From NCBI RefSeq assembly GCF_015277735.1, contig NZ_JADHDA010000003.1:434001-498000 (forward strand): 64,000 bases of DNA, given 5' to 3'. The translations under genes and the position numbers were made by a program. Below the pieces are notes generated by a model, which was not told where the DNA came from, did not search any database, and was given only the letters and a program-made list of their open reading frames with translations. The stretch is from Psychrobacter sp. NG254. Lineage in GTDB: Bacteria > Pseudomonadota > Gammaproteobacteria > Pseudomonadales > Moraxellaceae. This document shows, one piece after another, positions 9,507-18,096 of this stretch; the stretch's first letter is position 1, and each line of letters opens with the position of its first letter.

Positions 9507-9878
9507 TTATAGAAAGTCGTCTTGCATAGTCACTTTCTGCTGAGGATAAAGGATAACTGCTATACCATGTTCCTCATCCCAAGAACAATTACATAGTAAG
9601 GCAAACTCTCCATCACGGTTAAATTGTAATGCAGTAGGTTGGACCACCGAATTAGTAATATTGTTTGTCCCTGTATAATCGTTTAACAGTTCTAAAACTT
9701 TTAACTCAAAGTCTGAATGATTGTTATCGAAAATTTTGTAGGATTGCTCTTGCTCATTAGTAACTTGCTCTCCTTGAAACGCACTGAAAACGCAATCTAT
9801 TACAAAATCCTGTTCATTAAGCTTAAATTTAATAGGTTTCCGCCAGCCATATTTAAATGATAGATTTGAAATATCCAT
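9507..9878 (-). CDS. DUF6985-like small protein, candidate immunity protein
   Basis: The protein is 123 aa with a C-terminal pattern ALLCNCSWDEEHGIAVILYP followed by VTMQDDFL. Small acidic proteins of the DUF6985/DUF2004 kind that I know have this W-D-x-E-H-G core and a closing Q-D motif. They often lie next to polymorphic-toxin genes. Here it directly follows the HNH/Endo VII toxin-type nuclease gene (14-bp gap), the normal position of an immunity gene. Binding and neutralising that nuclease is therefore a reasonable hypothesis. There is no signal peptide or membrane segment, so it should act in the cytoplasm. The family assignment is from memory of the motif pattern. Confidence 0.5.
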   Translation of the reverse strand: MDISNLSFKYGWRKPIKFKLNEQDFVIDCVFSAFQGEQVTNEQEQSYKIFDNNHSDFELKVLELLNDYTGTNNITNSVVQPTALQFNRDGEFALLCNCSWDEEHGIAVILYPQQKVTMQDDFL

Positions 9879-9892
9879 TTGATAATCCTTAG

Positions 9893-10519
9893 TTATTTGG
9901 TAGTTACCAGTTGTTTTTTGGCAACAGATATACCGCCTTCATGAGGGATGTTATTGTGAACTTCAGAAGGAACAAGTTGCATAGTTTGACAGTCTTTACA
10001 TTCATGCCAAGTATAACCATTTTCTTTACGCCAATTAGCAACCTCTCTAGGTGTACACTCCCACTTTTCAGCAAGTTTTTCATCAGCTTGAGGAAAGTTC
10101 ATATTTCTTTCAGTTGTGAAGTTGTCTATTTTTACCTCATCTTTCATTACTTCTGAAAAATCAGGGTCACCATCCTCAAAAGATATTCCATTGATATCAT
10201 ATTTTTCTTTGAGCTCACCCCAAGTTAAGTTATCTGGATTTGCTTTTAAAGGTACAAAATCATCATCAGGATTCCATACTGAGTTGCCTACTTCATCTAT
10301 CCACTCACCATTACTTACTGGTAGATAGGTGCTAGATGGAAAAATTTCGACAGACTTTGGATGATGCTCTGTAGGCCAAGGCTGATCATTAGCAAAGATG
10401 TCACCTTCTTTATTAGAGGGAAAGGTATCCCAGCACTCATCTTTAGAGAATATTGTTTCATTAAGAATAGACTTATCAAGTGTTTTGAAAACCTCAGTTT
10501 GTTTAATAAAATCCATCAT
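9893..10519 (-). CDS. HNH/Endo VII-type toxin nuclease
   Basis: The protein is 208 aa. Residues 75-208 follow the toxin-nuclease pattern found at the C-termini of RHS, CDI and other polymorphic toxins: GEWIDEVGNSVWNPDD, then NLTWGELKEKYDINGISFEDG, then PDFSEV, NFPQADEKLA, and the catalytic core TWHECKDCQTMQLVP, SEVHNNIPHEGGIS. The conserved His residues and M-x-LVP are present; the usual WHH reads WHE here. The predicted activity is DNA cleavage. Its ATG overlaps the stop of the HerA-type ATPase gene by 4 bases (ATGA), so the two are translationally coupled. It is free-standing, with no delivery domain or signal peptide, unlike most relatives. A likely immunity gene follows. Confidence 0.75.
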   Translation of the reverse strand: MMDFIKQTEVFKTLDKSILNETIFSKDECWDTFPSNKEGDIFANDQPWPTEHHPKSVEIFPSSTYLPVSNGEWIDEVGNSVWNPDDDFVPLKANPDNLTWGELKEKYDINGISFEDGDPDFSEVMKDEVKIDNFTTERNMNFPQADEKLAEKWECTPREVANWRKENGYTWHECKDCQTMQLVPSEVHNNIPHEGGISVAKKQLVTTK

Positions 10520-13500
10520 AAAATCATATCCTTAGAACTTTTTTTCCAGGCAGTGCTTAAATCACTATGAATACTGCGTGTCATATTATCTGATAGTTGA
10601 GTTAAATGATTTTTTAGTAAAGTATCCGCTAATACGTTCAGCTCCACCTCACTTGACATACGAGTTAACTGAGAACTAATCGTTTCTCGTATACCTAACA
10701 CAGAAAGCAACAAGTTTATTGCATTAGTATGATCAGACCAAATTGTTGTATGACCAGTTTTTTCAACTTGTTGTATCGAATTAAGCAACCCAATCTTATA
10801 ATTAGTAGCTATGTTATATTTTTTAGCACCATCTTTGAGTATCTGTAAGTCAAAAGGCTCTGTCTCATCCATTCGTTTATGCAGTAGTAACCTTGCTAAG
10901 TGAAGATTAAACTCTTTACGCTGATTGCACACAGTAACTTGTGTAGTAGTGGAACACTCATATGTTTTTTCTTCCCCACTAAAACGGTTGATTTTACAAA
11001 GGACAGGCTCTAACCAGTTATTTTGATAAATAACAGCAACGCCTCTAGGTAGCCTTGCAATTTCTTCAAGCTGATCGTCGCTGACTGCCGCTGCTTTACC
11101 GATCAAGCGACGATCTTGTTCATCAGGCAGTCTCAAAATAATTTTAGTATTGGTATTACGTATCGCTGAGCTGTCTACCGCACTTGGTGATTGGTCAGCT
11201 ATAATAAAGCCTTCACCGTAAGTACGCATCTCAGCGATAGAATTTGAAAGCATCTCAACGGCTTTACCAGCCACATTTGAACCTTCAGAGCTTTGTTCAG
11301 TAGATGTTCGCTTTAAAAGATGATGAGCTTCTTCAAGGATAGTGACGTGTTTAAGAGGTTGATTCATGTCAGAGAATGCCATACGGCGCTCATTAAGGCG
11401 CATGATCAATATACCCATAATCAGAGATTTTGTCTCTTGTGAACCAACTCGACTTAAGTCAATAATAACGTTAGAGTCAAAAAGTATATCATTATCAATC
11501 TCATCAGAAGCAAAAATCTGACCATTTAAACCGTTGGTCAAACTTTTAACCCGCGTTGCAAGGGAACCAATATAATTACTCTTAACTTCGTCTGAATATG
11601 CGGACGTATTAATAACGTTGTTAATTGATTCTAACAAGTCAGTGAAGTTTGGGAAAATATCTTCGGAATAATAATTATATGAGTTATTTATATTCCAACC
11701 ACTGGCTTCATAAGCTTGAAGAATAGCATCTTTTAGTACAGAAGGCATCGCAGCATACATCGACCAACACACGTTAAATATTTCAACCAGTCTGTCGATA
11801 TGTTCTAAAACATGAATGCTTTTCGGGAATTTAAAAGGATTAATTTTTAATAGGGGAGCTTGAGAAGGGTTGGTTGAAAAAACATGAACATTATCTAGAT
11901 GACCAAAGACGTGTTTATATTCACCTTTAGTAGGCTCAATAACCAGAAATGGAATGTTTTTTTTCTTTAGCTGGTATATTAACTCATAGACCGTATTACT
12001 TTTGCCTGATCCTGTTGAGCCTGAGATAAATACATGACTGGTTAAATTATCGATATCTAAGCTAACTTTTTGTGGTAAGTCATTCCACAAGTGTCGAATA
12101 ACACCTAGCTCGATACTTTTATTAGTAGCAATGTTATGACCATCCAATGATTTGACTTGCCTACCAAATGCCTGAGTTTCGACCACAGCAGTGCTAGAAG
12201 TAGAGCGGCGTGGCATACTAAGCTGAATAGCCATCTCTTTACCAGAGACTAATGTTGCTGGAGTTAGATATTTAAGTGGTAAGGTGTTAAAAAAATTAGC
12301 GTTAAGCCTAGGGTGGTTAAGAACCTTCAACCATTCAAGCACACTTTTCATTTTACTATTGTTAGATTTATCCCATGTAGTCAAAGCAAAGTCTTCAGTA
12401 TCTGAGTTGCCACCACGCATTAAACCTAAGAAGATACTAGCTAGCGTTTCAGATGAGGCAGTGCTATTTCCAATGAAGTACGCAGCTGTTTGCCAGCCAC
12501 CATAGCGAGATGCTTCATCGACACGCTCTAACTGTTTATCAATTTTCTTAAGCATTTGCTCAATACTCTTATCGGTCATGTCAAGGGTTAGTTGACGGCT
12601 TGACCCTATAGTCTGCGTATCCGATTTAGCCGTAGTTTTACTATCAGTGCTTGTTTCACCAGTTGTTCGACCTGCTGCACTGCTAAAGCTAGTACCTTTA
12701 TTAATTCCTTGCGACTCTGTATAGCTAGTACCAGCTGTTTTATTTTCAGTGAATGGATCACTTAGCATTCTACCTATATTACTACCTACCATTGAGCCGA
12801 TAGCAGCGCCTGCTACGTTACCCATTGCGCCACCTATAATTGTAGCGCCTAATGTAATAGCAGTTCCACCAAAAGACGCTACTTTAGATTTATTGGTTTG
12901 TTCAGAAAGTGATTCTGAAGTCCCATAAGCTTTAGAGGTGTTTGTTCCTTCTGTAACGCCAGAGGTTTCAGTTTGGCTCAAGCTATCACTTAATGACTGG
13001 CTGAGCCCATGACTGATAGATAAGCTCATAGCTTCACTATCATTTTCACCATAAGATACTTGCTGTCTTAGTAATGGGGAGAGTTGAGTGGCGACACTTT
13101 CGTAACCAGACCGAATATGAGAAAGCTGAGTAGGGGTAACTGGCTCAGCTAGAATAATTGCAGAATAATTATGTCCTTCGGCAGCATCAATGAAGCGCTC
13201 GAGCCCTTGCATAAAGTGCTCTCTTTCTTCTACAGATAGGGAAGGAACACCAGTAACTGCAGTGACTGACTGGACAGTAGATGTTCCATCATGATTTTCG
13301 CAGTATAGACCATCCATTAAGACTTTAGTTTCTGAACCATTTAGTGGCAAAAGCTCACTACCAGAAAAATGACCCTTAAAAGTCTCTTGTAATAGTTGGC
13401 CTGCTGTACTGCCTTGAACACGACCTGACTGCCCACGAGTACCTAGGTATAAATGGGTTTCAGAACCATCACAGTCTAAGTATATAAATACAGAAAAACC

Positions 13501-13764
13501 AGCCGCACCTAACGCATTATAAGCTGCTGTCATACTTTCTAAAACTGATTGCTTATTTTCAAGGACGATGCGCTCAACTTTAAAGATTCTAACGTCAGAG
13601 CTCAAGTTAATTTTGTGATCAAATCGTGGCGCAATATCGCAATATCGCAATTCCGATAGATAGCTTTTATTGATAAGATTACTAGCATCTTGCAGGGCAT
13701 TGAATGCTTGTTGTCGTATAAGTTCAGCTTCTGTTTTAGTAGCAAGTGCTATCTGGTTAGTCAT
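10516..13764 (-). CDS. HerA/FtsK-type ATPase with Ser/Gly-rich glycine-zipper insert
   Basis: The protein is 1082 aa. Walker A SGSTGSGKSN is at about 581-590, Walker B HVTILEEAHH at about 806-815, and a DQSPSAVD stretch after RTYGEGFIIA is followed by the KIILRLPDEQDR region, all typical of DUF87/HerA-like ring ATPases that translocate DNA or protein. Residues 245-390 are strikingly Ser/Thr/Gly-rich and contain a glycine-zipper-like hydrophobic segment (about 297-333) that could insert into or span a membrane. The N-terminal 240 residues are unrecognised (FSVFIYLDCDGSETHLYLG). The gene sits between the 326-aa protein and the toxin-type nuclease, which it overlaps by 4 bp. A pump or assembly motor for that nuclease is one reading; a DNA-end-processing complex is another. 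Confidence 0.75.
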   Translation of the reverse strand: MTNQIALATKTEAELIRQQAFNALQDASNLINKSYLSELRYCDIAPRFDHKINLSSDVRIFKVERIVLENKQSVLESMTAAYNALGAAGFSVFIYLDCDGSETHLYLGTRGQSGRVQGSTAGQLLQETFKGHFSGSELLPLNGSETKVLMDGLYCENHDGTSTVQSVTAVTGVPSLSVEEREHFMQGLERFIDAAEGHNYSAIILAEPVTPTQLSHIRSGYESVATQLSPLLRQQVSYGENDSEAMSLSISHGLSQSLSDSLSQTETSGVTEGTNTSKAYGTSESLSEQTNKSKVASFGGTAITLGATIIGGAMGNVAGAAIGSMVGSNIGRMLSDPFTENKTAGTSYTESQGINKGTSFSSAAGRTTGETSTDSKTTAKSDTQTIGSSRQLTLDMTDKSIEQMLKKIDKQLERVDEASRYGGWQTAAYFIGNSTASSETLASIFLGLMRGGNSDTEDFALTTWDKSNNSKMKSVLEWLKVLNHPRLNANFFNTLPLKYLTPATLVSGKEMAIQLSMPRRSTSSTAVVETQAFGRQVKSLDGHNIATNKSIELGVIRHLWNDLPQKVSLDIDNLTSHVFISGSTGSGKSNTVYELIYQLKKKNIPFLVIEPTKGEYKHVFGHLDNVHVFSTNPSQAPLLKINPFKFPKSIHVLEHIDRLVEIFNVCWSMYAAMPSVLKDAILQAYEASGWNINNSYNYYSEDIFPNFTDLLESINNVINTSAYSDEVKSNYIGSLATRVKSLTNGLNGQIFASDEIDNDILFDSNVIIDLSRVGSQETKSLIMGILIMRLNERRMAFSDMNQPLKHVTILEEAHHLLKRTSTEQSSEGSNVAGKAVEMLSNSIAEMRTYGEGFIIADQSPSAVDSSAIRNTNTKIILRLPDEQDRRLIGKAAAVSDDQLEEIARLPRGVAVIYQNNWLEPVLCKINRFSGEEKTYECSTTTQVTVCNQRKEFNLHLARLLLHKRMDETEPFDLQILKDGAKKYNIATNYKIGLLNSIQQVEKTGHTTIWSDHTNAINLLLSVLGIRETISSQLTRMSSEVELNVLADTLLKNHLTQLSDNMTRSIHSDLSTAWKKSSKDMIL

Positions 13765-13784
13765 ATTTCATCCTATCTTTATAG

Positions 13785-14765
13785 TTATCTTAACTTCGCT
13801 ATCAAAGCCCGTATGTGTTCTAGAACAGCACCACCTATTTTCATAGCTGTCTTTATAAAGCCATCTTCCTGCTTTCTCTGAGACGACTGTCTATTATTTG
13901 AGCAACTGCGGTCTGAATCCGAGTTGTTGCGGTGTGCGCTATTACTGGAAGTATGGTTAGGATGAGGCTTTATCTTAGATTTTGGATTAGCCTGGGTTTG
14001 AGGTGTTGGCTGAACCTTTATCTGCTCAAAACCTTCCACACCTTGCTGTGCAAAATATTCACGCACATTAATGAGATGCATCAATCTTTCCATAGAGAAG
14101 TTATGGTTAAGATAGCTTTGCTGTAAATAAAAATAATCTGTGTCCCATTCCTCTTGAATCTCTTGAATAGCAGGAGTAATTTCATCTACTTTATAACCCT
14201 CAAATGCTTCTGGCAGCGTCTTATACACATATAGAATATTTTTAACAATATCGGTTATTAACATTCTATAATTGTTAAGATTTGAGTCTAATATTAGCTG
14301 TATTTCCTGATAATATTTTTGCTGTATCGCCTGCTCTAAATCATTGGCTGGGATATACTTACTCAGTAAGTTATCTGAATCTAATAAAAAATCTTCATTA
14401 TTCTCTTCTAGATTGTCTTCAATTATTCTCTTACCAACTACCCCCCTTTCATTTGAGATATTTTCAGACACTGTGTCATCTATGCGAAAACCTTCAATGT
14501 TATTATCTTGCAAGTATTTTTTTACCTTCAAAATATGTTCAGCTCTCTTTTTTGAGAATTCTCGTCGATTTAAGGTACTCAGTTGTTCTAAAAAATAATT
14601 TTCATGCCACTTATTTTCGTTAGTTTCAATCGGAGCAATTTTATCATTAAAATTTTCAAAATCAGAGTCAGGCATTTCTTGAAGAATTGACTCTATTTCA
14701 TTAGTATTTACTGAACCATCGGAAATACTATTTATAAGATTTTCTCTATTAAAATTATTTTTCAT
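13785..14765 (-). CDS. Unknown protein with a duplicated 45-residue module and basic tail
   Basis: The protein is 326 aa. Residues 52-95 (KWHENYFLEQLSTLNRREF...VKKYLQDNNIEGF) and 206-249 (EWDTDYFYLQQSYLNHNFS...VREYFAQQGVEGF) are clearly two copies of one module. Each is W-x(4)-YF, L/S-x-LN, a long helix, then a G-x-EGF ending. The middle (110-200) is acidic and helical. Residues 259-300 are Pro/Ser/Asn-rich and basic, and the end (301-326) forms an amphipathic helix FIKTAMKIGGAVLEHIRALIAKLR-like in shape. No known family is recognised. It lies between the long dynamin-like GTPase (17-bp gap) and the HerA-type ATPase (20-bp gap), so it may be an adaptor between the membrane-remodelling and motor parts. 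Confidence 0.6.
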   Translation of the reverse strand: MKNNFNRENLINSISDGSVNTNEIESILQEMPDSDFENFNDKIAPIETNENKWHENYFLEQLSTLNRREFSKKRAEHILKVKKYLQDNNIEGFRIDDTVSENISNERGVVGKRIIEDNLEENNEDFLLDSDNLLSKYIPANDLEQAIQQKYYQEIQLILDSNLNNYRMLITDIVKNILYVYKTLPEAFEGYKVDEITPAIQEIQEEWDTDYFYLQQSYLNHNFSMERLMHLINVREYFAQQGVEGFEQIKVQPTPQTQANPKSKIKPHPNHTSSNSAHRNNSDSDRSCSNNRQSSQRKQEDGFIKTAMKIGGAVLEHIRALIAKLR

Positions 14766-14782
14766 TATTAGTCCTTAGTAGG

Positions 14783-17083
14783 TTAGATGTGCAATACGTT
14801 ATTAATTTTTGTTTTAAAAGACCCTATTTTCTTCAATTGATCCTCTGCGTCGGCAATCGCTATCTTGCGTTGGTCTGCATCAGAAATTTTTGTCTTTAAG
14901 TCCGCCATCAAATCATTGAATTTATCTTCAAACTGTTCACTCATAAAATTAATATACATATGAGTGAGCGTATTATTATTATTTTCAGCTTTCTCGATGG
15001 CGCTTTTAGTTAGTTGTTGAAAATTCCCTCTTATATCTTTTTCACGGTTTTTCCAAACATCTACAAAATCGACATATTCTTCCTCAACTGTCTTATACTC
15101 ATTAACTTCTTCTGTACTGCCCCAAGACCAAGGCTTATACCATTTAGAGGTTTTAACTGTTCTTGTGCCAGTTAATACTTCTATATACTCAGTTTGTACC
15201 TCATTATCTTCTAAAGAAAAATCAAAGTTATTTATTTGGTTTTCTAAACCTTGTAAAACAGGAAGTTCTAGGTTAGCCACATCGCTGAATAAGTCACTTA
15301 CGTATCTTCGATACTCGTTTGTTAAGTGCTCTTTGATATGCTGTTGACTTACACTGATAATTTCTTCTAAATCGATAATCATTCTACGATATTCATTTTC
15401 TACATCACTAGAAAGTCTTTCCAGTTGTCTATTTGCTTCAGACTGTGTACCTTTACCATCAAAACCTTTGCCAAAGTCAGCAAGTAATTTACGAATCCCT
15501 GCTTGCTTAGACATAAAGCTTTGCATGGCATTATTTGGTAAGCTTTTCTTCTGCTTTTTAAGCTTGGTAATGTAACCATCTGTTTGAGAGCTTTTTTTGT
15601 GTTTAGCTTCTAATAAGTTTATTGTTTCTTCGAGAGTCTGTAATTCTTGTTGATCAATCTCAAGCGACTTTTGTAGTTCAGCAGCATTAGTGCATTGTTG
15701 TATTATCTGACTGAGTGCTTGATTGGCTCGTGTTACACGGTTAGGGAGGCTATATTTTTCGATATAGTCGTCTATCATCATTTCAACTGCGGGTAGGCCA
15801 CTACGATATAACGCTGTTGGATATTTCTTATTATTTATTTTTTCCTGAGTTTTTTTAGATAAGGGCATATATTGAACCAAATCCATTAGTGATTCCTCAT
15901 TGAATAAATCCTCCATTGCTACTAATTGATTACGCTCTGTACGTGTTAATAAGTCAATACTAAGCTCTCGCTTACGAAATAGGGAGGTTAAGTTGGCAGA
16001 TACTGGATATACCAAAGGATTAGCGATACCATTGTTTTTTAGATACTGTTTGGCACGTGTAACGACATCTTTAACGAACTCTCCTTTTTCTGGATCGAAA
16101 ACATCTGCTTTATTAATGACAAAAATAAAGCGATCTTTACTTTGCTTGCCTCCTTTGCTCATAACATCAGCAATTTGTTTTAACAGACTTTGATCGTCAT
16201 TAATACCAAGTTGCTGTCCATTTAGGATGTATAGAACTAAGGGATTACGATCAGAATCACCAATATACCGCATAGTTGTTAGGTTGTGTTCGATGTCTTG
16301 ACTGTTATTAGGTCCTGGGGTATCTGTTAAAACTAAGCGAACACTCTCTCGTTCTTCTATTGCAGGTATTTTCCCCTCTACATTAATTTGGAATACATCA
16401 GGTGATTTGTTCCACTCGCTCATTAGCTTAGATGCCGAGTCAGCACCTATTTTTGTTGTAAGATTTAATTCTTGTTTCTCACTGACTATATATTCTTCAT
16501 TATCCGTACAACTTACCGTAAAGTGACCTTGTGGCATATGGTCGTTATCAGTAATTTTAGCAATCGTAGCTGTGGTTGCTTCGTTTAACGCTGGCAATAA
16601 GTCACAACCTAACATAGCATTAATCAAGGTAGACTTACCAGATGACATGGTTGCCACTACATAGACATCAAAATTTTTGTCAAACGCCGTATCAAACTTC
16701 TTGAGTATATCGGGAGTATTAACATACTGTTTGAACAACGGATCTTGCTTGGCTTCTAACACAAGTTGTTGAATGTTTTCTAGGCGCTCTTCTGAACCTG
16801 GTACTATTTCACACGACATCTTGACATCTAAGCCATCCTTGTTGGCTTGCTTAACTGCTTCTTCCATATCAGTACAGTCTGCTTCAACTCCTTTAAAATG
16901 GACCCTATACTCTTTTTCACAATTGAATATATCATATAGCTTCTGAAAAAAACCTTCAATCCATAGCTGTAAACGTTGATTTTCATATTCAGCAAACTGA
17001 GAATTACTCTCAGGTTTTTGGTCGTCGATTAGGAAATAAGTTTCAACTGTAAAAGGGTTATGTGTGATCTCTACTTTAATCAT
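14783..17083 (-). CDS. Dynamin-like GTPase, long form
   Basis: The protein is 766 aa. The GTPase motifs are in order: G1 VATMSSGKSTLINAMLG (143-159), G2 NEATTATI (about 167), G3 LTDTPGPNNSQD (about 250) and G4 FVINKADVFD (about 325). An N-terminal 130-residue extension precedes them and a long helical/coiled-coil region (450-766) follows, with a WYKPWSWGS patch near 645 that could touch membrane. Bacterial dynamin-like proteins hydrolyse GTP to remodel or tether membranes, and some defend against phage. The short GTPase at 17101-18093 is its neighbour and shares the G-motif wording, suggesting a heteromeric pair. The operon runs on to the 326-aa protein and the HerA-type ATPase. Confidence 0.8.
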   Translation of the reverse strand: MIKVEITHNPFTVETYFLIDDQKPESNSQFAEYENQRLQLWIEGFFQKLYDIFNCEKEYRVHFKGVEADCTDMEEAVKQANKDGLDVKMSCEIVPGSEERLENIQQLVLEAKQDPLFKQYVNTPDILKKFDTAFDKNFDVYVVATMSSGKSTLINAMLGCDLLPALNEATTATIAKITDNDHMPQGHFTVSCTDNEEYIVSEKQELNLTTKIGADSASKLMSEWNKSPDVFQINVEGKIPAIEERESVRLVLTDTPGPNNSQDIEHNLTTMRYIGDSDRNPLVLYILNGQQLGINDDQSLLKQIADVMSKGGKQSKDRFIFVINKADVFDPEKGEFVKDVVTRAKQYLKNNGIANPLVYPVSANLTSLFRKRELSIDLLTRTERNQLVAMEDLFNEESLMDLVQYMPLSKKTQEKINNKKYPTALYRSGLPAVEMMIDDYIEKYSLPNRVTRANQALSQIIQQCTNAAELQKSLEIDQQELQTLEETINLLEAKHKKSSQTDGYITKLKKQKKSLPNNAMQSFMSKQAGIRKLLADFGKGFDGKGTQSEANRQLERLSSDVENEYRRMIIDLEEIISVSQQHIKEHLTNEYRRYVSDLFSDVANLELPVLQGLENQINNFDFSLEDNEVQTEYIEVLTGTRTVKTSKWYKPWSWGSTEEVNEYKTVEEEYVDFVDVWKNREKDIRGNFQQLTKSAIEKAENNNNTLTHMYINFMSEQFEDKFNDLMADLKTKISDADQRKIAIADAEDQLKKIGSFKTKINNVLHI

Positions 17084-17100
17084 GAAATACTCCGTTAATG

Positions 17101-18093
17101 TTATAAAATAGTTTCTTGAAATTTATAATTAATAATGCTTTCTAACAGTGGTAAACCACTAAAATAAACTAGATTTTCGATTTGATTCCTTGGTATCTGT
17201 AATCCGTCTTTTATTATAATTGGAGTGTCTTTTCTCTCTTTATTAGGTAGTGATAGTACTTTGATTTTATCAGTTACATTATGAGCTGCTTTTATAAGTC
17301 TATCGTTATTAAGATCATTTAAGTTTTGTTGTAGCGTGTTGCGCTCCCGTCGAGTAAGAGGCTGTTGGTTCAATGCTTTTCTGGCATTTAATGCTGCAAG
17401 TGCAGATACTGGTATAACAATAGGGTTTATGAACCCAATATTTTTTAAGTATAAAACTATGTTCTCTACAATAATTTCAATATTCTCACCTTTTTCTGCA
17501 TCTAAAATATCTGCTTTATTAAGTATGAATATAATATTTTTACGACTGTCAGCTTTCAAAACCTTAGCTATTTGTGATAAAAATAATTTATCATCATTAA
17601 TGCCGATTTGAGTAGCGTTTAATACATACACAATCATACCGTAACGACCATCGGATACTAAATTAAGAGTTAAGGCTTCGTGAGTATTATCTTGGCTATT
17701 ATTAGGGCCTGGTGAGTCATATAAAACAATATTCTTATTAGAGTTTTTTATAGAAGGGATGTTGCCTGTTATGCTAATGTAATTAATTTTTTCATCTGCG
17801 TTCCATGTCTTCAATATATTGCTATCGATATTTTTTTCATAACTTACAAATTTCAATATGGCTTTTTCATTTAAGTTTATAGTTTTAAAATTATATGCAG
17901 AACCAATAAAGTGAGGCTGTTGATCCTTATTATGTATTCTAGTTATAGTTGCTGTTGTTGCTTCATTGGCACAATGAAGCAGTTCCTGTCCTAACATCGA
18001 GTTGATTAGTGTGGATTTCCCAGAACTCATAGTTGCTACAACAATAAGTTCAAAAAAACTTACTATTGACTTGCTTCTTTTATTTTTTGTCAT
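17101..18093 (-). CDS. Dynamin-like GTPase, short form (GTPase domain only)
   Basis: The protein is 330 aa. G1 VATMSSGKSTLINSMLG lies at residues 18-34, then NEATTATI, YDSPGPNNSQD and FILNKADILD, each matching the 766-aa neighbour. It lacks both the N-terminal extension and the helical stalk. The ORF ends cleanly, without sign of a frameshifted remainder before the next start 17 bp away, so it looks like a genuine short partner rather than a broken gene. Dynamin-like proteins are often found as unequal pairs. It begins 3 bp after the WYL regulator stop, so it is probably cotranscribed with it. AT content is higher than in the long GTPase gene. Confidence 0.75.
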   Translation of the reverse strand: MTKNKRSKSIVSFFELIVVATMSSGKSTLINSMLGQELLHCANEATTATITRIHNKDQQPHFIGSAYNFKTINLNEKAILKFVSYEKNIDSNILKTWNADEKINYISITGNIPSIKNSNKNIVLYDSPGPNNSQDNTHEALTLNLVSDGRYGMIVYVLNATQIGINDDKLFLSQIAKVLKADSRKNIIFILNKADILDAEKGENIEIIVENIVLYLKNIGFINPIVIPVSALAALNARKALNQQPLTRRERNTLQQNLNDLNNDRLIKAAHNVTDKIKVLSLPNKERKDTPIIIKDGLQIPRNQIENLVYFSGLPLLESIINYKFQETIL

Positions 18094-18096
18094 CGT

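Noticed and set aside
17101-18093. Short GTPase as a frameshifted pseudogene of the long one
   Set aside because: The frame ends cleanly and no stalk-like sequence follows in another frame before the next gene.
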